In this document: positions 22,301 through 34,300 of the stretch, piece by piece | Position numbering within the stretch: the stretch's first letter is position 1 | How the letters are laid out: each line of letters starts with the position of its first letter | Assembly (NCBI RefSeq): GCF_030247195.1 | Contig: NC_080672.1 | Location: 393,221,037 to 393,285,036, forward strand | Length of the DNA: 64,000 nt | Direction: 5' to 3' | From: Topomyia yanbarensis | Taxonomy: Eukaryota > Arthropoda > Insecta > Diptera > Culicidae | Notes under the pieces: generated by a model | What the model saw: only the letters and a program-made list of their open reading frames with translations | The model's database searches: none | Told to the model about the DNA's origin: nothing | Program-made: the position numbers and the translations under genes

Positions 22301-25300
22301 ATTGCATAGATGCAGACATGTTTCTTCCATAAAAGCACAGCCGGACAGTGGGAAATGGTTTGTACACACACAAGCCTAACTAACGCAATTCTGTCATCAA
22401 CCTGTTTGGACGACTCAGTGCAAATGAAATCAAGACTCCCAAACTCCAAATTTCGGAATCTAAAAATATAACACTGTAGAAATATAGAAATGTAGAAATT
22501 AGAGAATAAAAAACTTAAGAAGCCCGAAATCCTGAAACCGAATAATCCAAGAAAAAGGGAATTCTGGAATTCAATAAAATAATTAATACCCGAATCCGGA
22601 AGTTCTGTTATCTAGCAATCTAGGAACTAAAAATCTCAAAAATCGAGAAATTCACAAATCCATGGAACCAGGATCTAATAAAATCTAGGATTACAGACAT
22701 TCAGTAATCCAAGATTACTGGGTTGCAAAAAAAAGTAGTAATTCAGGAAACCAGGAAACCAGAAATCGAGGAATCGGGAAATCCAGAATCCACGAATAGA
22801 TGAATCCAGGAACCCAGGAACCAACGAATCCAGCAATCCAGTAATCCAGCCGTCCAGCAATCCAGCCATCAAGCAATCCAGAAATCAACGGATCGAAGAA
22901 ACGAGGAATCGAGGAATCGAAGAATCGAGGAATCGAGGAATCAAGGAATCGAGGAATCAAGGAATCGAGGAATCAAGGAATCGAGGAATCGAGGAATCAA
23001 TGAATCGAGGAATCGAGGAATCTATGAATCGAGAAATCGAGGAATCGCTGAATTGAGGAATCGCGAAATCAAGGAATCGAGGAATCGAATAATCGAGGAA
23101 TCGAGGAATTGAGGAATCGTGGAATCGAGGAATCGAGGAATTGAGGAATCGAGGAATCAAGGAATCGAGGAATCGAGGAATCGAGGAATCCAGGAATCCA
23201 GGAATCGAGGAATCGAAGAAGCGAGGAATTGAAGAATGGAGGAATCGAGGAATCGAGGTTCGAGGAATCGAGGAATCGTGGAATCAAGGTATCGAGGAAT
23301 CGAGGAGTTCATCGACTCTTGGGAAACCCTTTCAGCTTCCCGAAACAGGTCCGGCCACTTTCCTTTAATTAAACTTCGGTTACGGAGTTACTGCTTGATA
23401 AAGCGGCCAAGGTTCCCGCGAACACCCAATTGATGCAGCTGGCGAAGTACTCCTACACCCCATACCGTGGAATCGAGGAATCGAGGAATCAAGGAATCGA
23501 GGAATCAAGGAATCAAGGAATCGAGAAATCGAGGAATCAAGGAATCGAGGAATCTATGAATCGAGAAATCGAGTAATCGCTGAATTGAGGAATCGCGAAA
23601 TCAAGGAATCGAGGATCCGAGGAATTGAGGAATTGAGGAATCGTCGAATCGAGGAATCGAGAAATCAAGGAATCGAGGAATCCAGGAATCCAGGAATCGA
23701 GGAAGCGAGGAATTGAGGAATGTAGGAATGGAGGAATTGAGGAATTGAGGAATTGAGGAATCGAGGAATCGAGGTTCGAGGAATCGAGAAGTTCATCGAC
23801 TCTTGGGGAAACCCTTTCAGCTTCCCGAAACAGGTCCGGCCACTTTTCTTTAATTAAACTTCGGTTACGGAGTTACTGCTTGATAAAGCGGACAAGGTTG
23901 CCGCGAACACCCAATTGATGCAGCTGGCGAAGAACTCCTACACCCCATACCGTGTTGTAGGCCTTGGCGAGATCTTGGATGGCGATGTCTGCTATGGTGT
24001 CGTTGGCTATAGCGTCACTTACTATTTCACCGAGGCAGCCTAGATGAATACCTGTGCCGAGTGCCTTGCGGAATGCGAACTGGCGATGGTCGAGAAAATC
24101 TTGTTCCTGCAGGAGGGTCATCAGGTGTCCGTTAACCATTCTTTCCATTGTTTTCCCAATTCAAGGGAGAAGAATAATGGGTCGAAAGTGATTCGGGCTC
24201 TTGGTTCCATCGCATTTCTTCGGAATAAGAATCGTGAGTGCGGTTCTCCAGTTGTCTGGGAAGGACTCATCTTCCCATATCCTGCTGAATCCGCCTAGGA
24301 GTGCTCGCTTGCCAACCGAGGGTAAATGCCTTAATTGGGTAATGCCTGGATTGCCAACGTCGAGTCCGGCAGAAATGCCCTTTCCAGTACTAAGTGCAGT
24401 GGCTAGTTTCACTCCAGAGAAATGTTTGTAATGTAATCCTGGCTAGCATCTGGTATGAATTATAGGGGTGGCTTCTATGGTCCTTTTTGTGTTTTGCGGA
24501 AGGCAGGGAGATGGAACAGTCCCCAGAAAGAAGGGCAAAGTGTTGACCGATTTTATAAGCAATTTCAGAGCGCCTAACTGTAGTGGTACCGTTGGCCGAT
24601 AATGCGAAGCCGTTTTGCCTTATTCTGACGCTTAGGGCATTAACCCTTCTCCACAGATCCGCAGTTGACAAATTGGAGCTGATCCTGCCCAGAAACGAGG
24701 CCTCTTTGGCTTTCTGTCTGGCCTGGTTCATGAGGTGGCACCGGTCTCTAATTCCCTTAATGATGGTCAGGGAGGTATTTTTAAGAACTCAAAGATTTAT
24801 TCGGCGATCTTTGATTTGGGGAATGTGTGGTTTTGCAGCCTGTGCCTCTACAAGCTGCTCCGGCGAATAGTTGGGGCAGAAACGGCTGCTGTGCCCGAAG
24901 TGACCGGACTTGAAACACATCATCGGCATTGGATAGTACGGGCGGATGCTAGTACGCAGCAGGTCGATGAATATGTTTTCCAGAAGGTTGGAGCCAGAGG
25001 ACAGGATAACTAGTGGTCTATTAATCGTTAACCATCAAACATGTTATAAGTCGAACATAAGTCGAACATTCGTAACCCCTTGAGCTCTTCCAGGAGTCTG
25101 CCTTTGGTGTCCGGGTAGTAGATGACGCCCTGTACTATGTTAAGGATTGGATGGAAGATAACCTCTACCTATTGGCCTACCTGCTCCAGCTTCCGATATG
25201 AAGGCTTTCTTAGATCGGGTTCCAAGCACATATCTGGATCTCTTTACCTCCTTTGTCGCGCTCACCAGGTTTCCTGAGTCGGTTCCTAGCACTACCTTTA

Positions 25301-28300
25301 CCGATTTCATAATGAGGAGGGGATCAGCTGGGAGGCGTTGTTCCTCGTTTCCTGGCTCGTTGAAGACACGAAGTAATAGCATTTGCTGGTCTATTACGTC
25401 CCCGGAATTCATGTAGCCGGGAAGAAAAAGAATAAGGGGAGGGGATGGTTCTTCGCCTCAATCGGGGAGAGAGCCCTTTTCTTATTCCGCTTACTTCCAT
25501 ACAGACCTCATCACCAATTTTGGAGCCGTCGGTGAAAATTCGCGCGTGATTGCTGTACCTGGCGGCCATCAGACGGTTGTATTTGGCTCTGGCTTCACTA
25601 CTAGCAGCACCGGCCTTCAGTTCTGCAGACAGACTTGTGTCCAGGTTGGGTCCGCGGACGTGCCAGGTCCGGTCACGAACTCGGTGTAAGCGGGCGATCC
25701 GTGGCAGATCCATGTCTGTGTATTCCCGGTGGATCTCGTTAGCTGTCTGTAGCAGGAAGCAGTCCTTTTCGGCTGTACCTTCTTAAAATCCCAATACTCT
25801 TCTAGCGATGGTGAGCGCAGTCTTCCAATAAAGGGGGAGAATCGCGGCTTCCATTTAGGCCGCCTTAGCAGGCGTGCTGGGTAGCAGACCAGAGGCAGCG
25901 CGAATTGTTCCGTGGTATAGCTGGCCTAAAATGTTGATGAGTCCTTCCATATTGCAACACGTCAGCTCAATCCAGTAGAATAGCTTGCTGTGAAGTAGGG
26001 CCTGTCCAATGTTTAATGCAGTGTATCGATTACAACGCTTGTGCCGGGAGCTGATTGTTTTCATTAGTCGCAACCGGCTCTGCCAGTTGGCTTTGATACG
26101 TTGGAAGTGTGGCGCGAAGGTGAGCTAATGGTCCATGGTTATTCCCAAGATCTTCCGTTTCTTACGGTAGAGAATGACCGCCCCGTCCAGCAGGATCGAC
26201 CTCCCTGTTGCAATGTGGTTTTTGTTGCAGCAGTGTGTAATTATGCTTTTAGCGGGTGCCATGTTAAAACCGACTGATACCGCCCATCGGCCCACCTCAC
26301 TTACTGCGGCCTGGAGTTTACGACAGGTTTGCATGACCAACACGATGTCGTCGGCGTAGACGAAAACTTATAAATCCCAGCCGGTAGGTTCGTGAACAAA
26401 GAATTCATGGCTACCAGGAACAGTGTTACAGCGAGAACGGATCCCTGGGGGACGCCGTTCGCCTCCGGAAAGGCGTCGGATTGGGCACCCCCGATTCCCG
26501 GTAGTCGCTTAAGAAGCGGCCCATATGTCCGGTGATCCCCCAGTTGACCAGCTGTTGCAGTACTCCATGACGCCACACGGTATTATATGCCTTCGCTACG
26601 TCGAGTATCCCGATGTCGGCGTGCAAGCCGTCGGTTACGGATTGGCGTAGCACCTCCGAAGCTGGCGAGGTAAGCACCGGTTTTTGCCCCATTTCGGACG
26701 CGAACTGGCGATGATCCAAAAGTTTTTGCTACTCTAGTAGGTCCATCAGCCGTCTGTTGACCATGCGCTCCATCGTCTTGGTAAACCAGGAGAGTAAACT
26801 GATTGGGCGCAAATCATCTGGCGTTCTGTTCCCTTGACATAGCTTTGGGATGGGGATTACTAGGGCTTCCTTCCATGAAGCGGGCATCGGTTCACCGCTC
26901 CAGATGCGGTTAATGCTGTCCAAAATCGCCCACTTGGCTACTGGTGGGTAATGTCGAAGCTAGAGATGGGCGAAACAGTTCACTTCGAAGAACCATTCCC
27001 GACTGAACAGTTCTATAAAAAGAACTAGTTCAGATGAACCGTTCTTCCATTCAGCTGATATTTTACTTGTATCTAGCGAATGTCTCTCAAAACATTCGAT
27101 TCTTGGAGAGGAACCAAACAGATGCTGCCCAAACTATTATCTGTATGCTTAACAAGTTCATCAAGGGTGGCGATTTCTTCATTATGTATAACTAGAGAAA
27201 TAGAGAATGAGATGAGTCGTTCGCTTATGAGTCGTTCTTCGCCGGTTTTATTCTGGGAGAGCACAGAGAGCGGTTTGTGGGACGGCAAGTCAGTTCATTT
27301 TCATTCGTTCGCCTAAAAATCGGTCCGAGAAATTCGCTAAACGGCTTTGGGTCATATTCAGTTCATTCGCTTTGAAGAGAATTGAGAACTACCGTTCTTT
27401 TAAAAAAAACTTCCGTTCGCTCATTCTCTTCAAAGAACCAGTTCACTTCAACCGTTCGCGAACGAATTGCCCATCTCTAGTCGAAGCAGAGAATAACCAA
27501 CGACATTCAATCCGTCAGACTTGCCAAGTACCGATTCTAGTGCCGTACATTGTTCGCTTCCGTTGAAAGGCTGGTTGTATACTTGACCTGAATCAGGTTC
27601 GAAACGAATGGGCCTACTCCTTTTGATTCGCAGGAACGCTGCTGGGAGTGCGGCGTTTTCGGACAGGGAGGCGAAGTGCCTGCTTAGTTCGTTACCGATG
27701 GTTGTGGGATCAATCGTCGTGCACCCATTAACGACGATGGCGTAGCCACTGTGCCGCCGCTTTCCGCTATAAAGCGTTAACTCTCCGCCAGAGTTCTGAA
27801 GTCGACGAGTCTGGAGATATGCCTTCCAAAAATCTGGTTCAGCTGGTGTTTTTTGCCTCATCTGTCGCATTCTTGGCCTCGTTTCTGGCCTCTCTGAAGT
27901 CATCAGCTCGCTGGTTTCGGTGTAGGTCGTCCATAGAAGGCTTCTTCAGTGCCCTCAACGCAGTTCGGTGTGCTCTGATAGCTCTCTTGAACTCTGGGCA
28001 CCACCAGTGCACTGCCTGTCAGGAAGGGTTACCACTTGTCTTGGGGATACAGGTGACTACTGGATTCCTGTATGGTCTAAAACGTACCGGATGCCAAGAG
28101 CAACCGGGAACCGGGCTGAGGTCTCGTCGTACTCGTTGTTGTTGGTAAGGAGAAGTTTCCCGACTGAGAGTTCTTCCCGGTGGTCCGCCGGGTGCGGGGA
28201 TATCGGGGGACCTGAGCCGGTTCTCGTTGCAGTGGAGCTGTTTGCTTGTTTTTCCTGATTCTGGTTTCATTTTTGAGATCAGGCGGTGAGATTGCCTACT

Positions 28301-31300
28301 CTGGGGCCCAGCAAGATGCGGAGCGCTGGAGGCGGTCGAGGTTCGCGTCGTTTGGGATTGCTGTGTTTGTAGATTTTCTGAATTTCTGTCTGGTTTGCCT
28401 GTGATGGATGGTGAACGTGTAAAATCAATGCTAATGGCGATGCTAAAGGTGCTTCCCTGTTGGTGCTCCAATGGTCCTGTGCCAACAGCCACCGGGGGTG
28501 CACCGGACGTATCCGGAACTTTCTCGGGCAGAGTCAACACAGGCTGGCTTTGTTTTTTGTTGCTGTTGAATTCGATGATTTTTATTGGCATCCTCAGTTG
28601 CTATAGTCATTGTAGAGCAAGTCGGACATTACGTAGCACTGTTGGGGCATGGAGCTTTGCGTCGTTACGGTGTCTGAGTTGTTTAATTGTCCGGGTAATG
28701 AAAGGCTGTTATTGCAGGTATTCGCTCGGGTTGTCCATTGTTGTTTCGGTGGAGCTGGCTCTGTTTTGTTTCCGATATGGCTTCGGGATTTGTCCCCTTC
28801 GCCTGCTCGGCTATGGTTTCTTTGCTGCTTTCGTTCGTCACGAAGTCTGGGGTCTCGCTGTTTATTCGCGACTACTACGTTACATTCGGTCGATATCGTG
28901 GTGGTCAGGTTGAGTTGTTTGGCGTTTCCCTTCTCTGCTGTTGGTGTAGTGTTAGCTCTACTAGTTTCCTTCGTTACCTCGATGAGTTGTTGCTTGACGG
29001 TTATGAGTTGGCCAACGGCCTCCACCAGCTGGTTTTTAAGATGTAACATCTCATCGTCCCGGTCATCTTTTGGCTCATCGAGCTCTGTCTTCAGTCTGGC
29101 GATAGTGGAATCTTTCTCGTCGTCTTTCGATTCCATGCCTTTCTGGGTTTGTTCGGCGTAACTTGGCCCTCTGCACTTTTGTGTTATTAGAGCTCTTGTT
29201 TCGGGGAAGGAAAGGTTTTGGGAAATTTTCGCTTTAATGATGGCCTCCTCTTTCATGTATTTAGGGTACTCGTTTGACCTAGTTGAGTGCTCTCCGCTGC
29301 AGTTTATACACTTTGGGATGTTGGTGCATGGGTTAACTTTATCTGATTGGTGGTTCAGGCTGCAGCTCAGGCAAGCTTCCTTGTTGGGGAACACCCTAGT
29401 ACCGTGCCCAAATTTGTCACAGTGGTAGTACGGCATGGGGGACGGCCAGTAAGGTCGGATGCTAGTGCGTACCAGTCCGAGGTAAATGTATTCGGGGAGG
29501 GTTGAGCCACGAAAAGATATCACCACCAGAGGAGAATTGCTCACTACTCCGTTGCGCAGCTTGGTGATCCTACGTACTGCTATGACTCCTTGAGCTTTCA
29601 GCTCGTCAAGAAGTTCTTCGTTGCTCGTGTCTTTGGTACCTATCAATATCGTAAACGACACCATGAGTGATGTTGAGTGTGGACTGAGAAACCGCCTCAA
29701 CCTTTTGAACGTCGATCAGCTCGTTCAAACTCAGCAGAGCGTTATATGCCTTTTTCGATTGTGTCGTCCTTGAGGCGTACCGGGTCTCTCTACCTTCTTT
29801 TGTGGCCGAAACCACCTTTGTCGGATGGCATCCTAACACACGTTGTACCGATTTCATAATCGTGAACGGGTTATCGTCAGTCGGGTATCGGACTCACCAT
29901 CCAATGAGTTTGCTCCCAGTATCACCAGAGTTTAAGTACCCTGAGAAAGTCCGATTCTAAGATATGCCGCTGTTCCACGGTATGGGGAGAGGGGAAGGTT
30001 CCCCCATTTGGTGGGTGTTTATGGGTCGTCAGATAGGCGGAAACTGGCTATTTCGAAATGCAGCCACTACACTACACTAAACTACTGCGTGCGCACGTGC
30101 AGCTGTTCAAACCGATGTTCGTGGTGGAGGCGGACGGTTCACCATGGTTTGCACTTTTAGATTTGATGGAGGCGCGACTCCTTCGGAGTCTGTACTCATG
30201 GTGTCGTACAGTGGATCCACTCCATACCTCAAAAGTAGTTTAAAATGACTGAAAATACCATCTAAGAGTAATTTTGGTGCGCTGATCTCGATTTTGCTGA
30301 AATTGGGACGCTAAAATGAAAATTAGACAGCCTAGGGTGGCTCTAAAAGTTTTTTTTTGTATTTCGCAAAAGTGAATTTTGTGAAAGTGAAAGTGAAAAA
30401 GTGGTCGGCAATGACTGGGCAGTGCGTAAGCCTCTTGTACCTGAAGGCATAAAATGGACCCCACTTGCGGTCCTTAGCTTCCTGCCCAGTAACTCCTAGC
30501 CCTGGCCTCCTCGTGGCGTCGATTGGGATACGAGTAACCTTAGTGAAGATCGGGTAACCAACCCCGGTGGGAACTTTGGTCGTATGCTGGCAGGGAAGGG
30601 GGGTTACCCTTCTTCGGAAGGTGTAAACCTGTCCTGGTGCCCAGGTGGGACCTTAAGCAGTCCTGGCACGATGGCCCACCGGCGAGACAGGTGGTTGGCG
30701 TAGGCCCTATAAGCCACCCCTTAAAAAACCCACATAACGAACAATACAGAAGAGAATACGACCCAGAACAATCGGCAACGACCCAGGCGACGAATAAAGG
30801 ATCACGATTGGAAACTCGGAACATGGAACTGCAGATCGCTCGGCTTTGCAGGATGTGACAGGATAATCTACGACGAGCTACATCCCCGCAACTTCGATAT
30901 CGTGGCGCTGCAGGAACTTTGCTGGACGGGACAGAAGGTGTGGAAAAGCGGGCATCGAGCGGCTACCTTCTACCAGAGCTGTGGTACAACCAACGAGCTG
31001 GGGACCGGCTTCATAGTGCTGGGCAAGATGCGCCAACGTGTGATCGAGTGGCAGCCGATCAACGCAAGGATGTGCAAGTTGAGGATCAAAAGCCGTTTCT
31101 TCAACTACAGCATCATCAACGTGCACTGCCCACACGAAGGGAGACCCGACGACGAGAAAGAAGCGTTCTACATGCAGCTGGAGCAGACATACGACGGTTG
31201 CCCTCTGCGAGACGTGAAAATTGTCATCGGCGACATGAACGCACAGGTAGGAAGGGAGGCAATGTACAGACCGGTGGTCGGGCCTAACAGCCTGCATTCC

Positions 31301-34300
31301 GTATCAAATGACAACGGCCAACGATGTGTGAACTTCGCAGCCTCTCGTGGAATGGTAATCCGAAGCACCTTCTTCCCTCGCAAAGATATCCACAAAATCA
31401 CCTGGAGATCACCGGTCCAAGTAACAAAAAATCAAATCGACCACGTTCTAATCGACGGTAGATTCTTCTCGGACATCACAAACGTCCGCACTTATCGCAG
31501 TGCGAATATAGATTCGGACCACCACCTGGTTGCAGTATGCTTGCGCTCAAAACTTTCGACAGTGCATAGCTCTCGTCGAAGCCGAACGCTGCGGCTAAAC
31601 ATCGAGCGGCTACAAGATGGCAGAGTGGCTCAAGAATACGCGCAGCAGTTGGAAGTGGCACTACCAACGGGACAGCAGCTAGGCGCAGTTGCCCTTGAAG
31701 ATGGCTGGAGAGATATCCGATCCGCCATAGGTAGCACCGCAGCCACTGCACTAGGTACGGTGGGCCCGGACCGAAGAAGCGACTGGTACGACGGCGAATG
31801 CGAGCAGTTAGTCGAAGAGAAGAATGCAGCATGGGCGAGAATGCTGCAACACCGCACGAGGGCGAACGAGGCGCGATATAAACAGGCACGGAACAGGCAG
31901 AACTCGGTTTTCCGGACCAAAAAGCGCCAGCAGGAAGACCGCGATCGCGAAGCGATGGAGCAGCTGTACCGCGCTAAAGACACACGGAAATTCTACGAGA
32001 AGTTGAACCGCTCGCGCAGGGGCCACGTACCACAGGCCGACATGTGCAGAGATACAAACGGGAATCTTCTCACGGACCAGGTGAGGTGATCCAGAGGTGG
32101 CGGCAGCACTACGAAGAACACCTGAACGGCGATGCAGCAGACGACGAGGATGGCACGGTAACGCACCTGGGAGCACGCGCGGAAGACATTACACTACCGG
32201 CTCCGGATCTCCAAGAAATCCAGGAGGAGATTAGCCGGCTCAAAAATAATAAAGCCAAATACTTGGTTGACCAAATACCAAGCGAGCTACTAAAACACGG
32301 TGGCGAGCCACTGGCTAAAGCGCTGCACTGGGTCATTACCAAGATTTGGGAGGAGGAGATTTTACCGGAGGAGTGGATGGAAGGTGTCGTGTGTCCTATC
32401 TACAAAAAGGGCGACAAGCTGGATTGCTGTAATTACCGAGCAATCACCCTGCTGAACGCCGCCTACAAGGAGAGTACTATGCCGTCGACTATCACCAATT
32501 GCAAGAGAGTTCGTGGGGCAGTACCAGGCGGGTTTCATGAGCGAACGATCTACCATGGACCAGGTGTTCGCTCTTCGTCAAGTACTGCAGAAATGCCGCG
32601 AGTACAATGTGCCCACACATCACTTATTCATCGACTTCAAAGCCGCATACGACACTATCGATCGAGATCAGCTATGGCAGATTATGCACGAGTACGGATT
32701 CCCGGACAAACTGACGCGATTAGTGAAGGCGACGATGGATCGGGTGATGTGCGTAGTACGTGTCTCAGGGACGCTCTCGAGTCCCTTCGAATCACGCAGA
32801 GGGTTACGGCAAGGTGATGGTCTCTCGTGTCTGTTATTCAACATCGCGCTGGAAGGTGTAATAAGAAGAGCAGGGATCGACACGAGTGGTACGATTTTCA
32901 CAAAGTCCGTTCAGCTGCTTGGCTTCGCCGATGACGTTGATATTATTGCACGAAACTTTGAGAAGATGGAGGAAGCCTACATCAGACTGAAAAGAGAAGC
33001 CAAGCGCGTCGGACTTGGCATCAACACGTCGAAGACAAAGTACATGATAGGAAGAGGTTCACGAGAAGAGAATGAGAACCGCCCGCTTCGAGTTTGCATC
33101 GGTGGCGACGAAATCGAGGTGGTTGAAGAGTTCGTGTACTTGGGCTCACTGGTGACCGCCGACAATGATACCGAAAATCGGACGACTACGGTGGGCCGGG
33201 CACGTAGCCAGAATGTCGGACAATAGCCCGGTGAAAACGATTCTCAATTGCAATCCGACCGGTACAAGAAGACGTGGCGCGCAGCGAGCACGATGGATCG
33301 ACCAGGTGGAAGACGATTTGCGGACCCTTCGCAGACTGCGTGGCTGGCGACGCGCGGCCATGGACCGAGTGAAATGGAGGAATCTTTTGTATACGGCACA
33401 GGCCACTTCGGCCTTAATCTGTTAATAAATAAATAAATAAAAGTGATTTTAATTAACTTTTCAAAACAGATACTTCGTAAGTGAACAGAAACATTTTGAT
33501 TTCCTAGAGTAGTCCTTAGTAACGATTTAGCTAGGGTGGTTCCAATTTACCGAAATCTGGTAAAAAATATGATGTAATTTTATACATTTGCTTGTAGATC
33601 TTCAGTCCAATCTGAATACCGTCGTAAAAAATCATTAACCCTTTATAGCTCTTTAAGAGATAATCCACATGTACTAATGTATGAACGTATGCGTTTAGAA
33701 TAGTTATGAAAGATGGCATATCTTAAAGATGATTGATGTTTGATAGAATGCCTTAAATTCTTGTTTTATTGGTTTATTTATTTATAGCTATTATACCCCA
33801 AGGCTATTGAAAGATGTCAGGTTTATTTTATTTTTTTGAAGATCTCAAATCATTCCCTACTATGCTCTAGTCACAGTTGCTCATACGATGCATACTGCAA
33901 CTAAGTTGCTAAATGCTTTTCCATTGATTTTCAATTCCAATGATCAGACTTCCCATGCACATCGTCACGTTTGCACCTATGAGCAAAATTTCTTGCACGC
34001 GTTCAACCTCAAACATGCTTCGTCGCGATGTACAGGTTCGCCTCGAACATCGAACTCAAGCGAACGATGTGTATACTCCAGTGCGCACATCCGTGTACGT
34101 ACACCGAGTGCGAACACGAGAATGATTCGCGCAAGGCAAAAAGAGTCAACGCTAGTGACGATGAGAGTAAGAAAGAGATAACTGGGGCCACAAACTTGTG
34201 TGTACGCTAGGGCATCGCAAAAAAAAATTTTTTTTTGCATTCTCGAAGGCCCACCCTCTCATATTGTGACAAATGTCAAAGTAAGCTCAGATGCCAAATT

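Larger units (their letters stand above)
25425..30405 (-). mobile_element. RNase H-type LINE copy A, with deleted endonuclease
   Basis: Element order on the minus strand is a 5' region (about 30405-29861), ORF1 gag (29860-28020), ORF2 remnant with RT (28018-25855) and RNase H (25713-25480). A second copy of the same family follows head to tail at 25424. A 519-bp hAT-like MITE is inserted at 26961-27479. The presence of RNase H points to the I/R1/LOA group. The 5' border is uncertain. Confidence 0.75.

Noticed and set aside
22675..23368. Open frames with repeated RFLDSSIP or ESRNRGIE text
   Set aside because: They are produced by the GAGGAATC octamer satellite; similar frames occur on both strands.
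20651..23790. CRISPR array
   Set aside because: The palindrome has no repeat-spacer layout and the satellite units abut without spacers; the DNA is eukaryotic.
28649..29161. Plus-strand open frames of 100-170 codons
   Set aside because: They are shadows of the minus-strand LINE ORF1; only the minus strand shows zinc knuckles.
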